Assembly: GCA_002702065.1 (NCBI GenBank)
Contig: NZXX01000001.1
Span: 806,001 to 870,000 of the forward strand
Direction: 5' to 3'
DNA length: 64,000 bases
Origin: Anaerolineaceae bacterium
GTDB taxonomy: Bacteria; Chloroflexota; Anaerolineae; Aggregatilineales; Phototrophicaceae
Part shown: piece by piece, positions 1 through 6,956 of the stretch
Numbering within the stretch: the stretch's first letter is position 1
How the letters are laid out: each line of letters opens with the position of its first letter
The notes under the pieces: model-generated
What the model saw: only the letters and a program-made list of their open reading frames with translations
Told to the model about the DNA's origin: nothing
Databases searched by the model: none
Made by a program: the position numbers and the translations under genes

Positions 1-302
1 CAGTGATGCTCAGTCAGTGTTTTGTCGCTGTCATGATCGTCATGATGATCGTGACCGTGATACATCGGTTGATTGATGTCATCGAAGTGGGTATGAGGCC
101 GCACCACGGCAAACCAGCCGATGATCCCGCTGATCAGCATGGCGACACCGAGGGCGAAGATAACGCCCAGCGCACTACCGTCAATGCTGTCATTAACCAC
201 GCCCACACCGGCGACAACGATCATGAGGGTCAGGCCGATGCCGGCGATGAACGCCAGGCCGACCTGCAAGGTCTTGGAAGGCTGAGTAATCACGGATTGC
301 AT
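1..302 (-). CDS. Partial small membrane protein with His-rich tail
   Basis: A minus-strand reading frame begins with ATG at 302 and stays open for 100 codons to the window edge, so the C-terminus is missing. It encodes two hydrophobic segments (about residues 14-34 and 44-65) joined by a short loop (NDSIDGSAL), followed by a hydrophilic tail dominated by His and Asp (HGHDHHDDHDSD). The plus-strand frame over the same bases is its antisense shadow. A purine-rich GGGAG lies only one base before the ATG, a tight spacing, so the start is not certain. I do not recognise a family. The tail could bind divalent metals, but that is inference from composition alone. Confidence 0.55.
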   Translation of the reverse strand, partial: MQSVITQPSKTLQVGLAFIAGIGLTLMIVVAGVGVVNDSIDGSALGVIFALGVAMLISGIIGWFAVVRPHTHFDDINQPMYHGHDHHDDHDSDKTLTEHH

Positions 303-397
303 ACTCCCTGTTTATGTTAAACTGAATTGCTGTTAATTGTGCCGTTTCCGGGTAAGCACGTCAAGCCTTGTCGTTCAACAGATTGGGAGCAACCTGT

Positions 398-1288
398 ATG
401 CAGAAGCTGGTTAAGGCGTTTGAGCAGTTTGAGACCCGGTTGCGGCAATGGGCAGATGCGCGTGCTGATGTGCGGGCGGTCATTATTTTGGGGTCACGGG
501 CGCGTGTCGATCATCCGGCAGATGCCTGGTCCGACCTCGATGCCTGGCTGATCGTGGATGATTCGACGCCTTTTCTTGAGACGTCCGACTGGTTGAATGA
601 ACTGGGGCGGGTGGTGCTGACCTTTACAGAACCGACTGCCACCGGGGATGCGACCGAACGACGTGTGTTGTTTGACGGTGGGGTGGATGTTGATCTGGTT
701 CCGGTTTCTGTTGAACGGGTGCGCGCGCTGTTGATGGCGGATGCTCTGCCAGAAGGGGTGAGCGCGACGCTGCGTCGTGGTATGCGGGCGCTGGTTGATA
801 AAGATGGAATCGCCCGGCAGATCAGCAAGCTGTACCTGCCTGCGCCAGAAATCAACCCGCCAGATGAAGGGGCGTTTCAGAATGTGGTCAATGACTTCTG
901 GTATCACATCGTGTGGATCACCAAAAAGCTTTGCCGGGGTGAACTGTGGACCGCGATCTACTGTCAGAACGGGTATCTCAACCGCCGCTGTCTGCTGCCG
1001 CTGATTGAATGGCATACGCAGACCAGCCAACCGGCAGGAACGGATACGTGGCACAATGGGCGGTTTCTGGAATTATGGGCGGACCCGCGCATCACGCAGG
1101 GCATGCAGTCGATCATCGCGCATTATGACATGGCAGATGCGTGGCGGGCACTGCTGGCGGCGGCTGATTTGTTTGGCTGGTTGACGCAGGAAACCGCAGA
1201 GAATCTGGGATTTATCTATGACGCAGACACAGCTGCCGAAGTGATGCGTTGGGTGTGGGAAGCGCAAAAGAGTATGGATGAGGAATGA
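398..1288 (+). CDS. Aminoglycoside 6-adenylyltransferase-like nucleotidyltransferase
   Basis: A protein of 296 residues resembling the ANT(6)/AadK streptomycin adenylyltransferase family. The nucleotidyltransferase signature is GSRAR at residues 32-36 followed by S-D-L-D at 45-48 (D46, D48 metal ligands) and a third acidic strand VDVDL at 96-100. The C-terminal half is helical, as in the family, which transfers AMP from ATP to the aminoglycoside. An upstream TTG at 368 is in frame, but ATG 398 has GGGAG eight bases before it, so I chose 398. The gene overlaps the next one by four bases. Intrinsic chromosomal members often have unknown substrates, so resistance is not implied. Confidence 0.75.
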   Translation: MQKLVKAFEQFETRLRQWADARADVRAVIILGSRARVDHPADAWSDLDAWLIVDDSTPFLETSDWLNELGRVVLTFTEPTATGDATERRVLFDGGVDVDLVPVSVERVRALLMADALPEGVSATLRRGMRALVDKDGIARQISKLYLPAPEINPPDEGAFQNVVNDFWYHIVWITKKLCRGELWTAIYCQNGYLNRRCLLPLIEWHTQTSQPAGTDTWHNGRFLELWADPRITQGMQSIIAHYDMADAWRALLAAADLFGWLTQETAENLGFIYDADTAAEVMRWVWEAQKSMDEE

Positions 1289-1899
1289 TGCTGCAAAGAA
1301 TTTTGTTAATTCGCCACGGCGAAACCGATTGGAATGCCGAAGGGCGCGGGCAGGGGTTTGCACCAACAGGGTTAAATGACAAGGGGCGCGCACAGGCCGA
1401 AGCGCTGGCGGCTCACCTGGCTGGGCGTCCGATCGAGGCGCTTCATAGCAGCGATCTGCCACGCGCGATGGAGACGGCGGCGCCGCTGTCGAAAGCGCTG
1501 AAGCTGCCGATATTGGTGGATGAACGCTGGCGCGAGATTCATCTGGGGATGTTTCAGGGGTTGACGCGCAGCGAAGCTCAGCAAAAACACCCGGCTGAAC
1601 TGGCTGCCCGTTATGCAGATTACTGGAATTATGTCCCCACCGGCGGCGAGTCGCGCCGGGCGTTGCAGGACCGTGCTTACGCCGCATGGCAGGCAGTCAT
1701 CACGCAAAACGCAGGTCCGGAAATTGCTATCATTTCGCACGGCGGCACGATCAATGCGCTGCTGTGGAAGCTGTTTGAAGCCGATATGGTGAAGTTCGAC
1801 CGCTACATCACCAACACGTCCGTCACCTCCATGACCCAGCAAAACAGTGCCTGGCAGCTTCAGGAAATCGCTGCTATCCCACATTTACAGCCAGATTGA
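1285..1899 (+). CDS. Histidine phosphatase (phosphoglycerate mutase-like)
   Basis: A protein of 204 residues in the branch-1 histidine phosphatase superfamily. The catalytic motif L-I-R-H-G-E-T is near the N-terminus (H about residue 11), a second conserved stretch SSDLPRAMETA supplies the phosphate-binding Arg, and the distal catalytic SHGG lies near residue 155. These enzymes use a phosphohistidine to remove or move phosphate from small molecules; CobC and PhoE-type members look alike and I cannot choose between them. ATGATG at 1285 overlaps the TGA of the upstream adenylyltransferase gene, so the two are translationally coupled. GAGGA immediately precedes, favouring the second ATG slightly. 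Confidence 0.8.
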   Translation: MMLQRILLIRHGETDWNAEGRGQGFAPTGLNDKGRAQAEALAAHLAGRPIEALHSSDLPRAMETAAPLSKALKLPILVDERWREIHLGMFQGLTRSEAQQKHPAELAARYADYWNYVPTGGESRRALQDRAYAAWQAVITQNAGPEIAIISHGGTINALLWKLFEADMVKFDRYITNTSVTSMTQQNSAWQLQEIAAIPHLQPD

Positions 1900-1907
1900 T
1901 AGTTGAT

Positions 1908-1923
1908 TGTGACAAATATCACA
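1908..1923. promoter_or_regulatory. Perfect CRP/FNR-type operator upstream of pckA
   Basis: TGTGA-N6-TCACA (TGTGACAAATATCACA) is an exact match to the CRP-family consensus palindrome. A TACAAT -10-like hexamer lies at 1967-1972 with no good -35, as in activator-dependent promoters. The site centre (1915.5) falls about 60-64 bases before the expected transcription start, the usual class I position for CRP. The binding protein is not in the window, and a CRP-like regulator is inferred. Confidence 0.6.
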
Positions 1924-2065
1924 TTCAGACGGGAGCTTACTCGTCTATTTGAAAAGGCAGATGGCATACAATAAGGGCAGTATTGGGTTGGGCAATCCTG
2001 CAATCCAAACTGACCTGAAACATCAACATTCGCATATTGTTTGAAACGTGCGTAAGGAGGCATCT

Positions 2066-3688
2066 ATGCCACTGCCAACCGTTGTTCATCCGCGTAGTTC
2101 GGTCGGCCTGAACGAAATCGGCATTGAGACCTTTGAGGGTTACAACCTCGTTCATTGGAATCTCAATCCGTCGGAAATCTACGAATATGCGCTCAAGCTG
2201 GGTGAAGCCCACCTGACTGACAATGGCGCACTGCGGGTATTGACCGGCCAGTACACGGGCCGCAGCCCCAAAGACAAATTCTTTGTAGAGGAACCATCCT
2301 CCAAAGACCGTATCTGGTGGGGCAACATCAACCAGCCTGTCTCGCAGGAATTATTCGATCACATGCTGGACCGGGCGCGTTTCCACCTGGAACAGCAGCA
2401 GCACATCTTCGTACAGGACCTGTTCGTCGGTGCCGATCCTACCTATCGGATGCCAATTCGGGTGATCAGCGAAGCAGCCTATCACGCTATCTTCTCGTGG
2501 AATATGTTCATTCGGCCAACAGTGGAGGAACTGAACGTTCACCAGCCAGAATGGACCGTGGTTGCGGCCCCCAGCCTGGTTGCCCGGCCCTATGAAGACG
2601 GCACCCGCACCGGTACGTTTATCGGCGTCGACATTGCCAAGAAGACCATTGTGATCGTCGGTACGCGTTATTCCGGCGAGGTCAAGAAGGGCATCTTCTC
2701 GGTGATGAATTATATGCTGCCGCAAAAAGGTGTCCTGCCGATGCACTGCTCGGCGAACATGGGACCGGATGGCGATACGGCGGTTTTCTTCGGCCTCAGC
2801 GGAACCGGCAAGACCACGCTGAGTGCGGATCAGTCGCGTACCCTCATTGGTGACGATGAACATGGCTGGAGCGATAACGGCGTGTTCAACTTTGAAGGCG
2901 GCTGCTATGCCAAAGTGATCAACATCGACCCGGACAGCGAGCCGGAAATCTATGCCACGACGCAGATGTTCGGCACCATTCTGGAGAACGTGCGTCTGAC
3001 GCACGATACCCGCAGCCCGGATTTCTCAAGTTCGCGCTTTACAGAGAACACCCGCGCGTCGTACCCGATCAACTATATTCCCAACGCCAGTGAAACGGGT
3101 ATCGGCGGTCATCCGAAGAATATCATCTTCCTGACAGCGGATGCATTTGGTGTGCTGCCGCCCATCAGCAAGCTTTCGGCAGCCCAGGCGCAGTATCACT
3201 TCATCAGCGGCTACACGGCCAAAGTCGCTGGTACGGAACGCGGCGTGACGGAACCGACCGCCACTTTCAGTGCCTGCTTCGGCGCACCGTTTATGCCCCT
3301 GCACCCGACGGTTTACGCCAAACTGCTGGCGGAGAAAATCGAGGCGCATGGTTCGGATGTCTGGCTGATCAACACAGGCTGGAACGGACGGGGAGAACGC
3401 ATGCCGCTGAAGTACACCCGTCGCATGGTGAACGCTGCGCTCAATGGCGAGCTGAATGATGTGGAATTTGTCGAGGAGCCATACTTCGGTCTCAGTATCC
3501 CGAAACATGTGCCCGGTGTGCCTGATGAAGTGCTGGACCCTGTGCGTTCATGGGAGAGCGCCGAGGCCTACGCGAACAAGGCGATGGACCTGGCGGAGCG
3601 GTTTGTCAGAAACTTCGAGCAGTTTGCGGACCAAGCAGACGAAGACGTGCTGGCGGCTGGGCCGAAAGTGGGTGATGTGGTGCGGTAG
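2066..3688 (+). CDS. pckA: Phosphoenolpyruvate carboxykinase (ATP)
   Basis: A full-length ATP-type PEP carboxykinase of 540 residues, the usual family size. It converts oxaloacetate and ATP to PEP, CO2 and ADP, the entry step of gluconeogenesis, in the cytosol. The kinase P-loop GLSGTGKT is at 243-250, the Mn-binding RYSGEVKKG stretch at 201-209 with H227 downstream (MHCSANMGPDGD), and the DDEHGW loop at about 264-268. Start ATG 2066 has AAGGAGG five bases upstream; an in-frame GTG at 2048 lies before the Shine-Dalgarno and is rejected. A perfect CRP-type site lies upstream, and malate dehydrogenase follows. Confidence 0.97.
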   Translation: MPLPTVVHPRSSVGLNEIGIETFEGYNLVHWNLNPSEIYEYALKLGEAHLTDNGALRVLTGQYTGRSPKDKFFVEEPSSKDRIWWGNINQPVSQELFDHMLDRARFHLEQQQHIFVQDLFVGADPTYRMPIRVISEAAYHAIFSWNMFIRPTVEELNVHQPEWTVVAAPSLVARPYEDGTRTGTFIGVDIAKKTIVIVGTRYSGEVKKGIFSVMNYMLPQKGVLPMHCSANMGPDGDTAVFFGLSGTGKTTLSADQSRTLIGDDEHGWSDNGVFNFEGGCYAKVINIDPDSEPEIYATTQMFGTILENVRLTHDTRSPDFSSSRFTENTRASYPINYIPNASETGIGGHPKNIIFLTADAFGVLPPISKLSAAQAQYHFISGYTAKVAGTERGVTEPTATFSACFGAPFMPLHPTVYAKLLAEKIEAHGSDVWLINTGWNGRGERMPLKYTRRMVNAALNGELNDVEFVEEPYFGLSIPKHVPGVPDEVLDPVRSWESAEAYANKAMDLAERFVRNFEQFADQADEDVLAAGPKVGDVVR

Positions 3689-3705
3689 AACCGCTATCCG
3701 AGTTG

Positions 3706-3714
3706 TGCTATAAT
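3706..3714 (+). promoter_or_regulatory. Extended -10 promoter before the mdh leader
   Basis: TGCTATAAT is a perfect extended -10 element located 18 bases after the pckA stop. The -35 region (TAGAAC at 3686-3691) is poor, which an extended -10 can compensate. Transcription would start near 3721 and run through two hairpins before malate dehydrogenase. Confidence 0.6.
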
Positions 3715-3758
3715 CCGCTTATCTGAGCAGGTAAGCTATAGATGGGGTAAAAAGGTCT

Positions 3759-3808
3759 GGGGGAGAACCGGCAACATCATAATCTCCCCCGTTTTATTGG
3801 GGTTTTTT
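3759..3808 (+). terminator. Terminator or attenuator in the pckA-mdh gap
   Basis: GGGGGAGA (3759-3766) pairs perfectly with TCTCCCCC (3783-3790) across a 16-base loop, followed by GTTTTATT. The same CCCC (3787-3790) can instead pair with GGGG (3799-3802), directly before six T (3803-3808). The two hairpins exclude each other. This could terminate pckA, or act as an attenuator for the promoter at 3706. Confidence 0.65.
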
Positions 3809-3820
3809 AATCTCGCTATT

Positions 3821-3841
3821 ATGCGGTCAGCTTGGCCGCAT
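3821..3841 (+). other. Second leader hairpin before mdh
   Basis: ATGCGGTC and GGCCGCAT form an eight-base stem (one G-T pair) around the loop AGCTT. It lies 40 bases before the mdh start and has no T-tract, so it is more likely a 5'-UTR structure than a terminator. Confidence 0.45.
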
Positions 3842-3881
3842 ATTGTGTGTTTTATGCATCCGGTTTAAGATAGAGGTTGAT

Positions 3882-4826
3882 ATGGCTCGAAACAAAGTCA
3901 CAATTGTTGGTGCAGGGAATGTGGGCGCAACTTGTGCTCACTGGATTGCATCTAAAGAACTGGCCGACGTCGTGCTGGTTGATATTGTCGAAGGTGCGGC
4001 AAAGGGCAAAGCGCTTGATCTGGCCGAATCCGGTCCGGTGATGAATTTTGACCTGAATATCGTTGGCTCGAAGGATTATGAGGCAACCGCTGGCTCTGAT
4101 GTGGTCGTGATTACGGCTGGCGTGCCGCGCAAGAAAGACCCTGTTACTGGCCAATATCCCAGCCGGGATGATCTGGTCAAGACAAACCAGAAGATTGTGG
4201 GTGAAGTCAGCCGTGAAGTAGCAAAACACTCGCCTGATGCGGTGCTGATTGTGGTCTCGAATCCGCTGGATGCCATGTGCCATGTGGTGTTGCAGGAAAG
4301 CGGTTTTCCGTCGCAGCGTGTCATTGGTCAGGCTGGTTCGCTGGATACAGCCCGCTACAAAACGTTTATCGCGATGGAATTGGGCGTCAGTGTTCGTGAC
4401 ATTCATGGCATTGTGCTCGGTGGACATGGTGATACGATGGTTCCGCTGCCCCGTCATACATCGGTGGCAGGTATCCCGGTTCGCGAATTGATGGCCGAGG
4501 ACACATTACAGGCGATCATTCAACGGACCCGTAGTGGTGGTGGCGAGATTGTTGGCCTGCTCGGCTACAGTGGTTTTTATGCCCCGGCGGCAGGCACGGT
4601 TGAGATGGTCGAGGCGGTGCTGAAGGACCAGAAGCGGCTCATCCCATCGGCAGTGTATCTGTCTGGTGAGTATGGTTACGACGGCCTGTATATCGGCGTC
4701 CCGGCGGTGCTGGGTGCTGGTGGCGTTGAGCGAGTGATTGAAATGCAGCTCAACGACGAGGAAAAGGCCATGCTGGATAACAGCGCTGACGCGGTCAAAT
4801 CGGTTGTGGAAGTGCTGGGCTACTAG
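3882..4826 (+). CDS. mdh: Malate dehydrogenase, LDH-like type
   Basis: A protein of 314 residues that interconverts malate and oxaloacetate with NAD. The Rossmann GAGNVG motif is at 10-15, the acidic residue that selects NAD over NADP at D34, the catalytic pair D155/R158 in SLDTARYK, and the proton-relay H182 in GGHGDTM. Start ATG 3882 follows AGAGG; the longer frame from 3843 lacks a ribosome site. Unusually, the substrate loop after PRKK carries about six extra residues (DPVTGQYPSRDDL) compared with the usual PRKPGMSRDDL. Its neighbour pckA uses the oxaloacetate product, consistent with gluconeogenic or TCA work. Confidence 0.95.
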   Translation: MARNKVTIVGAGNVGATCAHWIASKELADVVLVDIVEGAAKGKALDLAESGPVMNFDLNIVGSKDYEATAGSDVVVITAGVPRKKDPVTGQYPSRDDLVKTNQKIVGEVSREVAKHSPDAVLIVVSNPLDAMCHVVLQESGFPSQRVIGQAGSLDTARYKTFIAMELGVSVRDIHGIVLGGHGDTMVPLPRHTSVAGIPVRELMAEDTLQAIIQRTRSGGGEIVGLLGYSGFYAPAAGTVEMVEAVLKDQKRLIPSAVYLSGEYGYDGLYIGVPAVLGAGGVERVIEMQLNDEEKAMLDNSADAVKSVVEVLGY

Positions 4827-4844
4827 ATCGGTCCGCCCAATGGT

Positions 4845-4876
4845 GAGGGCGGGTTATCCAACTCGCCCTCTTTTTT
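4845..4876 (+). terminator. Rho-independent terminator after mdh
   Basis: GAGGGCG (4845-4851) pairs with CGCCCTC (4864-4870) and is followed by six T. It sits just before the ribosome-binding site of the next gene, so that gene depends on readthrough or on a promoter overlapping this region. Confidence 0.8.
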
Positions 4877-4892
4877 ATTTCAGGAGGCGTCA

Positions 4893-5957
4893 ATGTCCCG
4901 TCGCGTGGTTGATCTCGACAGCGGTATCACAATGGTAGTGACCGACCTGCACGGTGCGTGGGATGTGTATCGCAGTTTACGAGATCGCTTTCTTGAAGGT
5001 CATCACAGAGGTGAAATCGACCGCCTGGTGATTTGTGGCGACCTGATTCATGGCGAAGGTACCGAAGAAACTGATTCCAGCCTGGAAATGCTGATGGATG
5101 TGATGGCAATGCAGGCGGAATTTGGTTCGGATACGATTATCATGCTGCTGGGCAACCACGAGCTGCCGCACATTTACGGCCTGTCGCTGGCGAAGGGTTC
5201 CATTCAGTACACGCCCCGTTTCGAGGCTTCGCTGACCCGGCTGGAACAGCTTTATCATTCGCTGTTTCGCCGTCGCAATATTCTCGATTTTCTGGCGTCG
5301 CTGCCGTTTTTTGTGCGCAGCAAGGCCGGTGTGATGCTGACTCACGCCGGGGCGGCGACGAGTGTGGGGTCCGTCTCGTTGTTCGAACGTCTCCTGAAAA
5401 TCGACCATTTTGAAATTATCCGCACGGCTGACCACGAACTGAACAGCTACGACGTCGAAAGTCTGCGGCGGGGTTACGCGCACTTTACGGGCGTTTCCTA
5501 TGAAGAGCAGGCAAAGCGGTTCCTGGCTGTCAGTGGGCCGGAAGATCCGCGCTATAACGATTTGCTGCGGGTGTTGTTTCTCAGCGGTCAGAACACCGAT
5601 TTTGACCTGTTATGGAACACCCTGTTTTCGCAGAACGAGATGGACGGCAATTCGTCCTACACGACGACGGTCAAGAACTTCCTCAATTACGTGTCGAAGG
5701 TCAGCCCGTTCGAGCAGCGGGTGCTGGTGGCGGGGCATATTGGTGTCAAAGGCGGTTATGGGCAGGTCGGGCCACAGCAACTGCGCCTTGCCAGTTATAC
5801 CCATGCTTTCCCGAAAACGGCGGGGCACTATCTGATGCTCGATTGCGAGAAGCCTATTGAGACCGCAACCGACCTGATCCCCAGTTTGCGGCCTGTATTT
5901 GAGAAACGAACGGCAGCGGCGGGGCCGGTCCCGGCTACGACCCCAGCACCGAGTTAA
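4893..5957 (+). CDS. Calcineurin-like metallophosphoesterase
   Basis: A protein of 354 residues in the serine/threonine-phosphatase-like metallophosphoesterase superfamily. Metal-binding motifs appear in order: TDLHG (17-21), GDLIHG (49-54), GNHE (87-90), then THAG near 150 and GHIG near 280, which would hold a binuclear metal centre. Start ATG 4893 has AGGAGG five bases upstream. Family members hydrolyse phosphoproteins, diadenosine polyphosphates or other phosphoesters; the substrate cannot be read from the sequence. The 3' end overlaps convergent fmt by 23 bases, so the tails of both genes share DNA. Confidence 0.8.
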   Translation: MSRRVVDLDSGITMVVTDLHGAWDVYRSLRDRFLEGHHRGEIDRLVICGDLIHGEGTEETDSSLEMLMDVMAMQAEFGSDTIIMLLGNHELPHIYGLSLAKGSIQYTPRFEASLTRLEQLYHSLFRRRNILDFLASLPFFVRSKAGVMLTHAGAATSVGSVSLFERLLKIDHFEIIRTADHELNSYDVESLRRGYAHFTGVSYEEQAKRFLAVSGPEDPRYNDLLRVLFLSGQNTDFDLLWNTLFSQNEMDGNSSYTTTVKNFLNYVSKVSPFEQRVLVAGHIGVKGGYGQVGPQQLRLASYTHAFPKTAGHYLMLDCEKPIETATDLIPSLRPVFEKRTAAAGPVPATTPAPS

Positions 5958-6858
5958 TAAAGTCCGTTCGGCCTCGCGAAAATTCCTCAATCGTCATGGC
6001 ACTGCGCCCGGCAAGCTGGAGCTTTGTCGGCAGCAGCAGCCCTTGCCCGGTGCCAATAACGATCTCCCCATTTTGTTCGATGACTGCGCCCGGCTGTGCA
6101 TTACCCGGACGGGTGCCGGCGGCCAGAATCTTTAAGGTCTGACCCTGCCAGGTGGTATAAGTGCCCGGCCACGGTGTAAACGCCCGAATCAGACGTTCGA
6201 TAACGGTGGCATCCTGTGTCCAGTCGATCTGACCCTCTTCTTTGCGGATGGTGGGGGCATAGGTTGCCTGGGCATCGACCTGCGGCTGGGGGGTGATTTG
6301 CCCTGCAAGATAGCTGGGCAGCGTGTCGATGAGCAGGTCTGCACCCAGCACCGCCAGTTTATCGTGCAGCGACTGCCCGGTTTCGTCCGGTGCGATGGGC
6401 AGGACGCGCTGTGTGAGGATAGGGCCGGTATCCAGCCCGGCGTCCATTTTCATGATGGTGATGCCGGTTTCGCTGTCGCCAACACGGATGGCCGCATGGA
6501 TGGGGGCAGCACCGCGCCAGCGTGGCAGCAGCGAGGCATGCACATTGATTGAACCGTGTGGCGGAAGATCCAGCACGGTCTGCGGCAGAATCTGCCCGAA
6601 GGCCGCCACCACATAGACATCCGGCTGCCACTGCTTCAGCGCTTCGATAGCTTCTTCCCGGCGGATTTTTTCCGGCTGAAACACAGGAATATCATGGGCC
6701 AGGGCCAGTTTCTTGATGGGGGATGGCTGCATCTGGCGCTTGCGTCCGGCGGGCCGGTCTGGCTGAGTCACGACGCCTGATACGGTGTGATGCTCGATCA
6801 GCGCATTTAGAATGGGCAGCGCAAAATCCGGTGTGCCCATAAACACAATATCCGCCAT
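5935..6858 (-). CDS. fmt: Methionyl-tRNA formyltransferase
   Basis: A protein of 307 residues, normal for the family, which formylates Met-tRNA(fMet) with 10-formyltetrahydrofolate. The N-terminal FMGTPDFALPIL and the catalytic triad environment are intact: N105, H107 in SINVHASLLPRWRGAAPI (103-120) and D143 in MDAGLDTGPI. The C-terminal OB-like tRNA-binding domain follows (WPGTYTTW). ATG 6858 has GGAGG nine bases upstream; a longer frame from 6903 is rejected. It is divergent from recJ and overlaps the convergent phosphoesterase gene by 23 bases. Confidence 0.95.
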   Translation of the reverse strand: MADIVFMGTPDFALPILNALIEHHTVSGVVTQPDRPAGRKRQMQPSPIKKLALAHDIPVFQPEKIRREEAIEALKQWQPDVYVVAAFGQILPQTVLDLPPHGSINVHASLLPRWRGAAPIHAAIRVGDSETGITIMKMDAGLDTGPILTQRVLPIAPDETGQSLHDKLAVLGADLLIDTLPSYLAGQITPQPQVDAQATYAPTIRKEEGQIDWTQDATVIERLIRAFTPWPGTYTTWQGQTLKILAAGTRPGNAQPGAVIEQNGEIVIGTGQGLLLPTKLQLAGRSAMTIEEFSRGRTDFINSVLGS

Positions 6859-6887
6859 TTTGTGGTTCCTCCGGTAAAACGAAATGC

Positions 6888-6915
6888 TTGTGCGCGGTGG
6901 CACTGGCGTGATAGT
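6888..6915 (+). promoter_or_regulatory. Candidate recJ promoter
   Basis: TTGTGC (6888-6893) and GATAGT (6910-6915) are separated by 16 bases in the fmt-recJ divergent gap. Both hexamers are imperfect, so this is a weak candidate. Confidence 0.3.
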
Positions 6916-6956
6916 ATCTGGAGATGAGTTTGTTATTGTAGATCGTCCAGCCGTAT

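Noticed and set aside
368..397. Upstream TTG start for the adenylyltransferase-like gene
   Set aside because: It adds ten residues before a well-placed GGGAG and ATG; no ribosome site precedes the TTG.
5935..5957. Possible frameshift or misassembly where the phosphoesterase and fmt ends overlap
   Set aside because: Both proteins are full length and end normally; a 23-base convergent overlap is compatible with compact packing.
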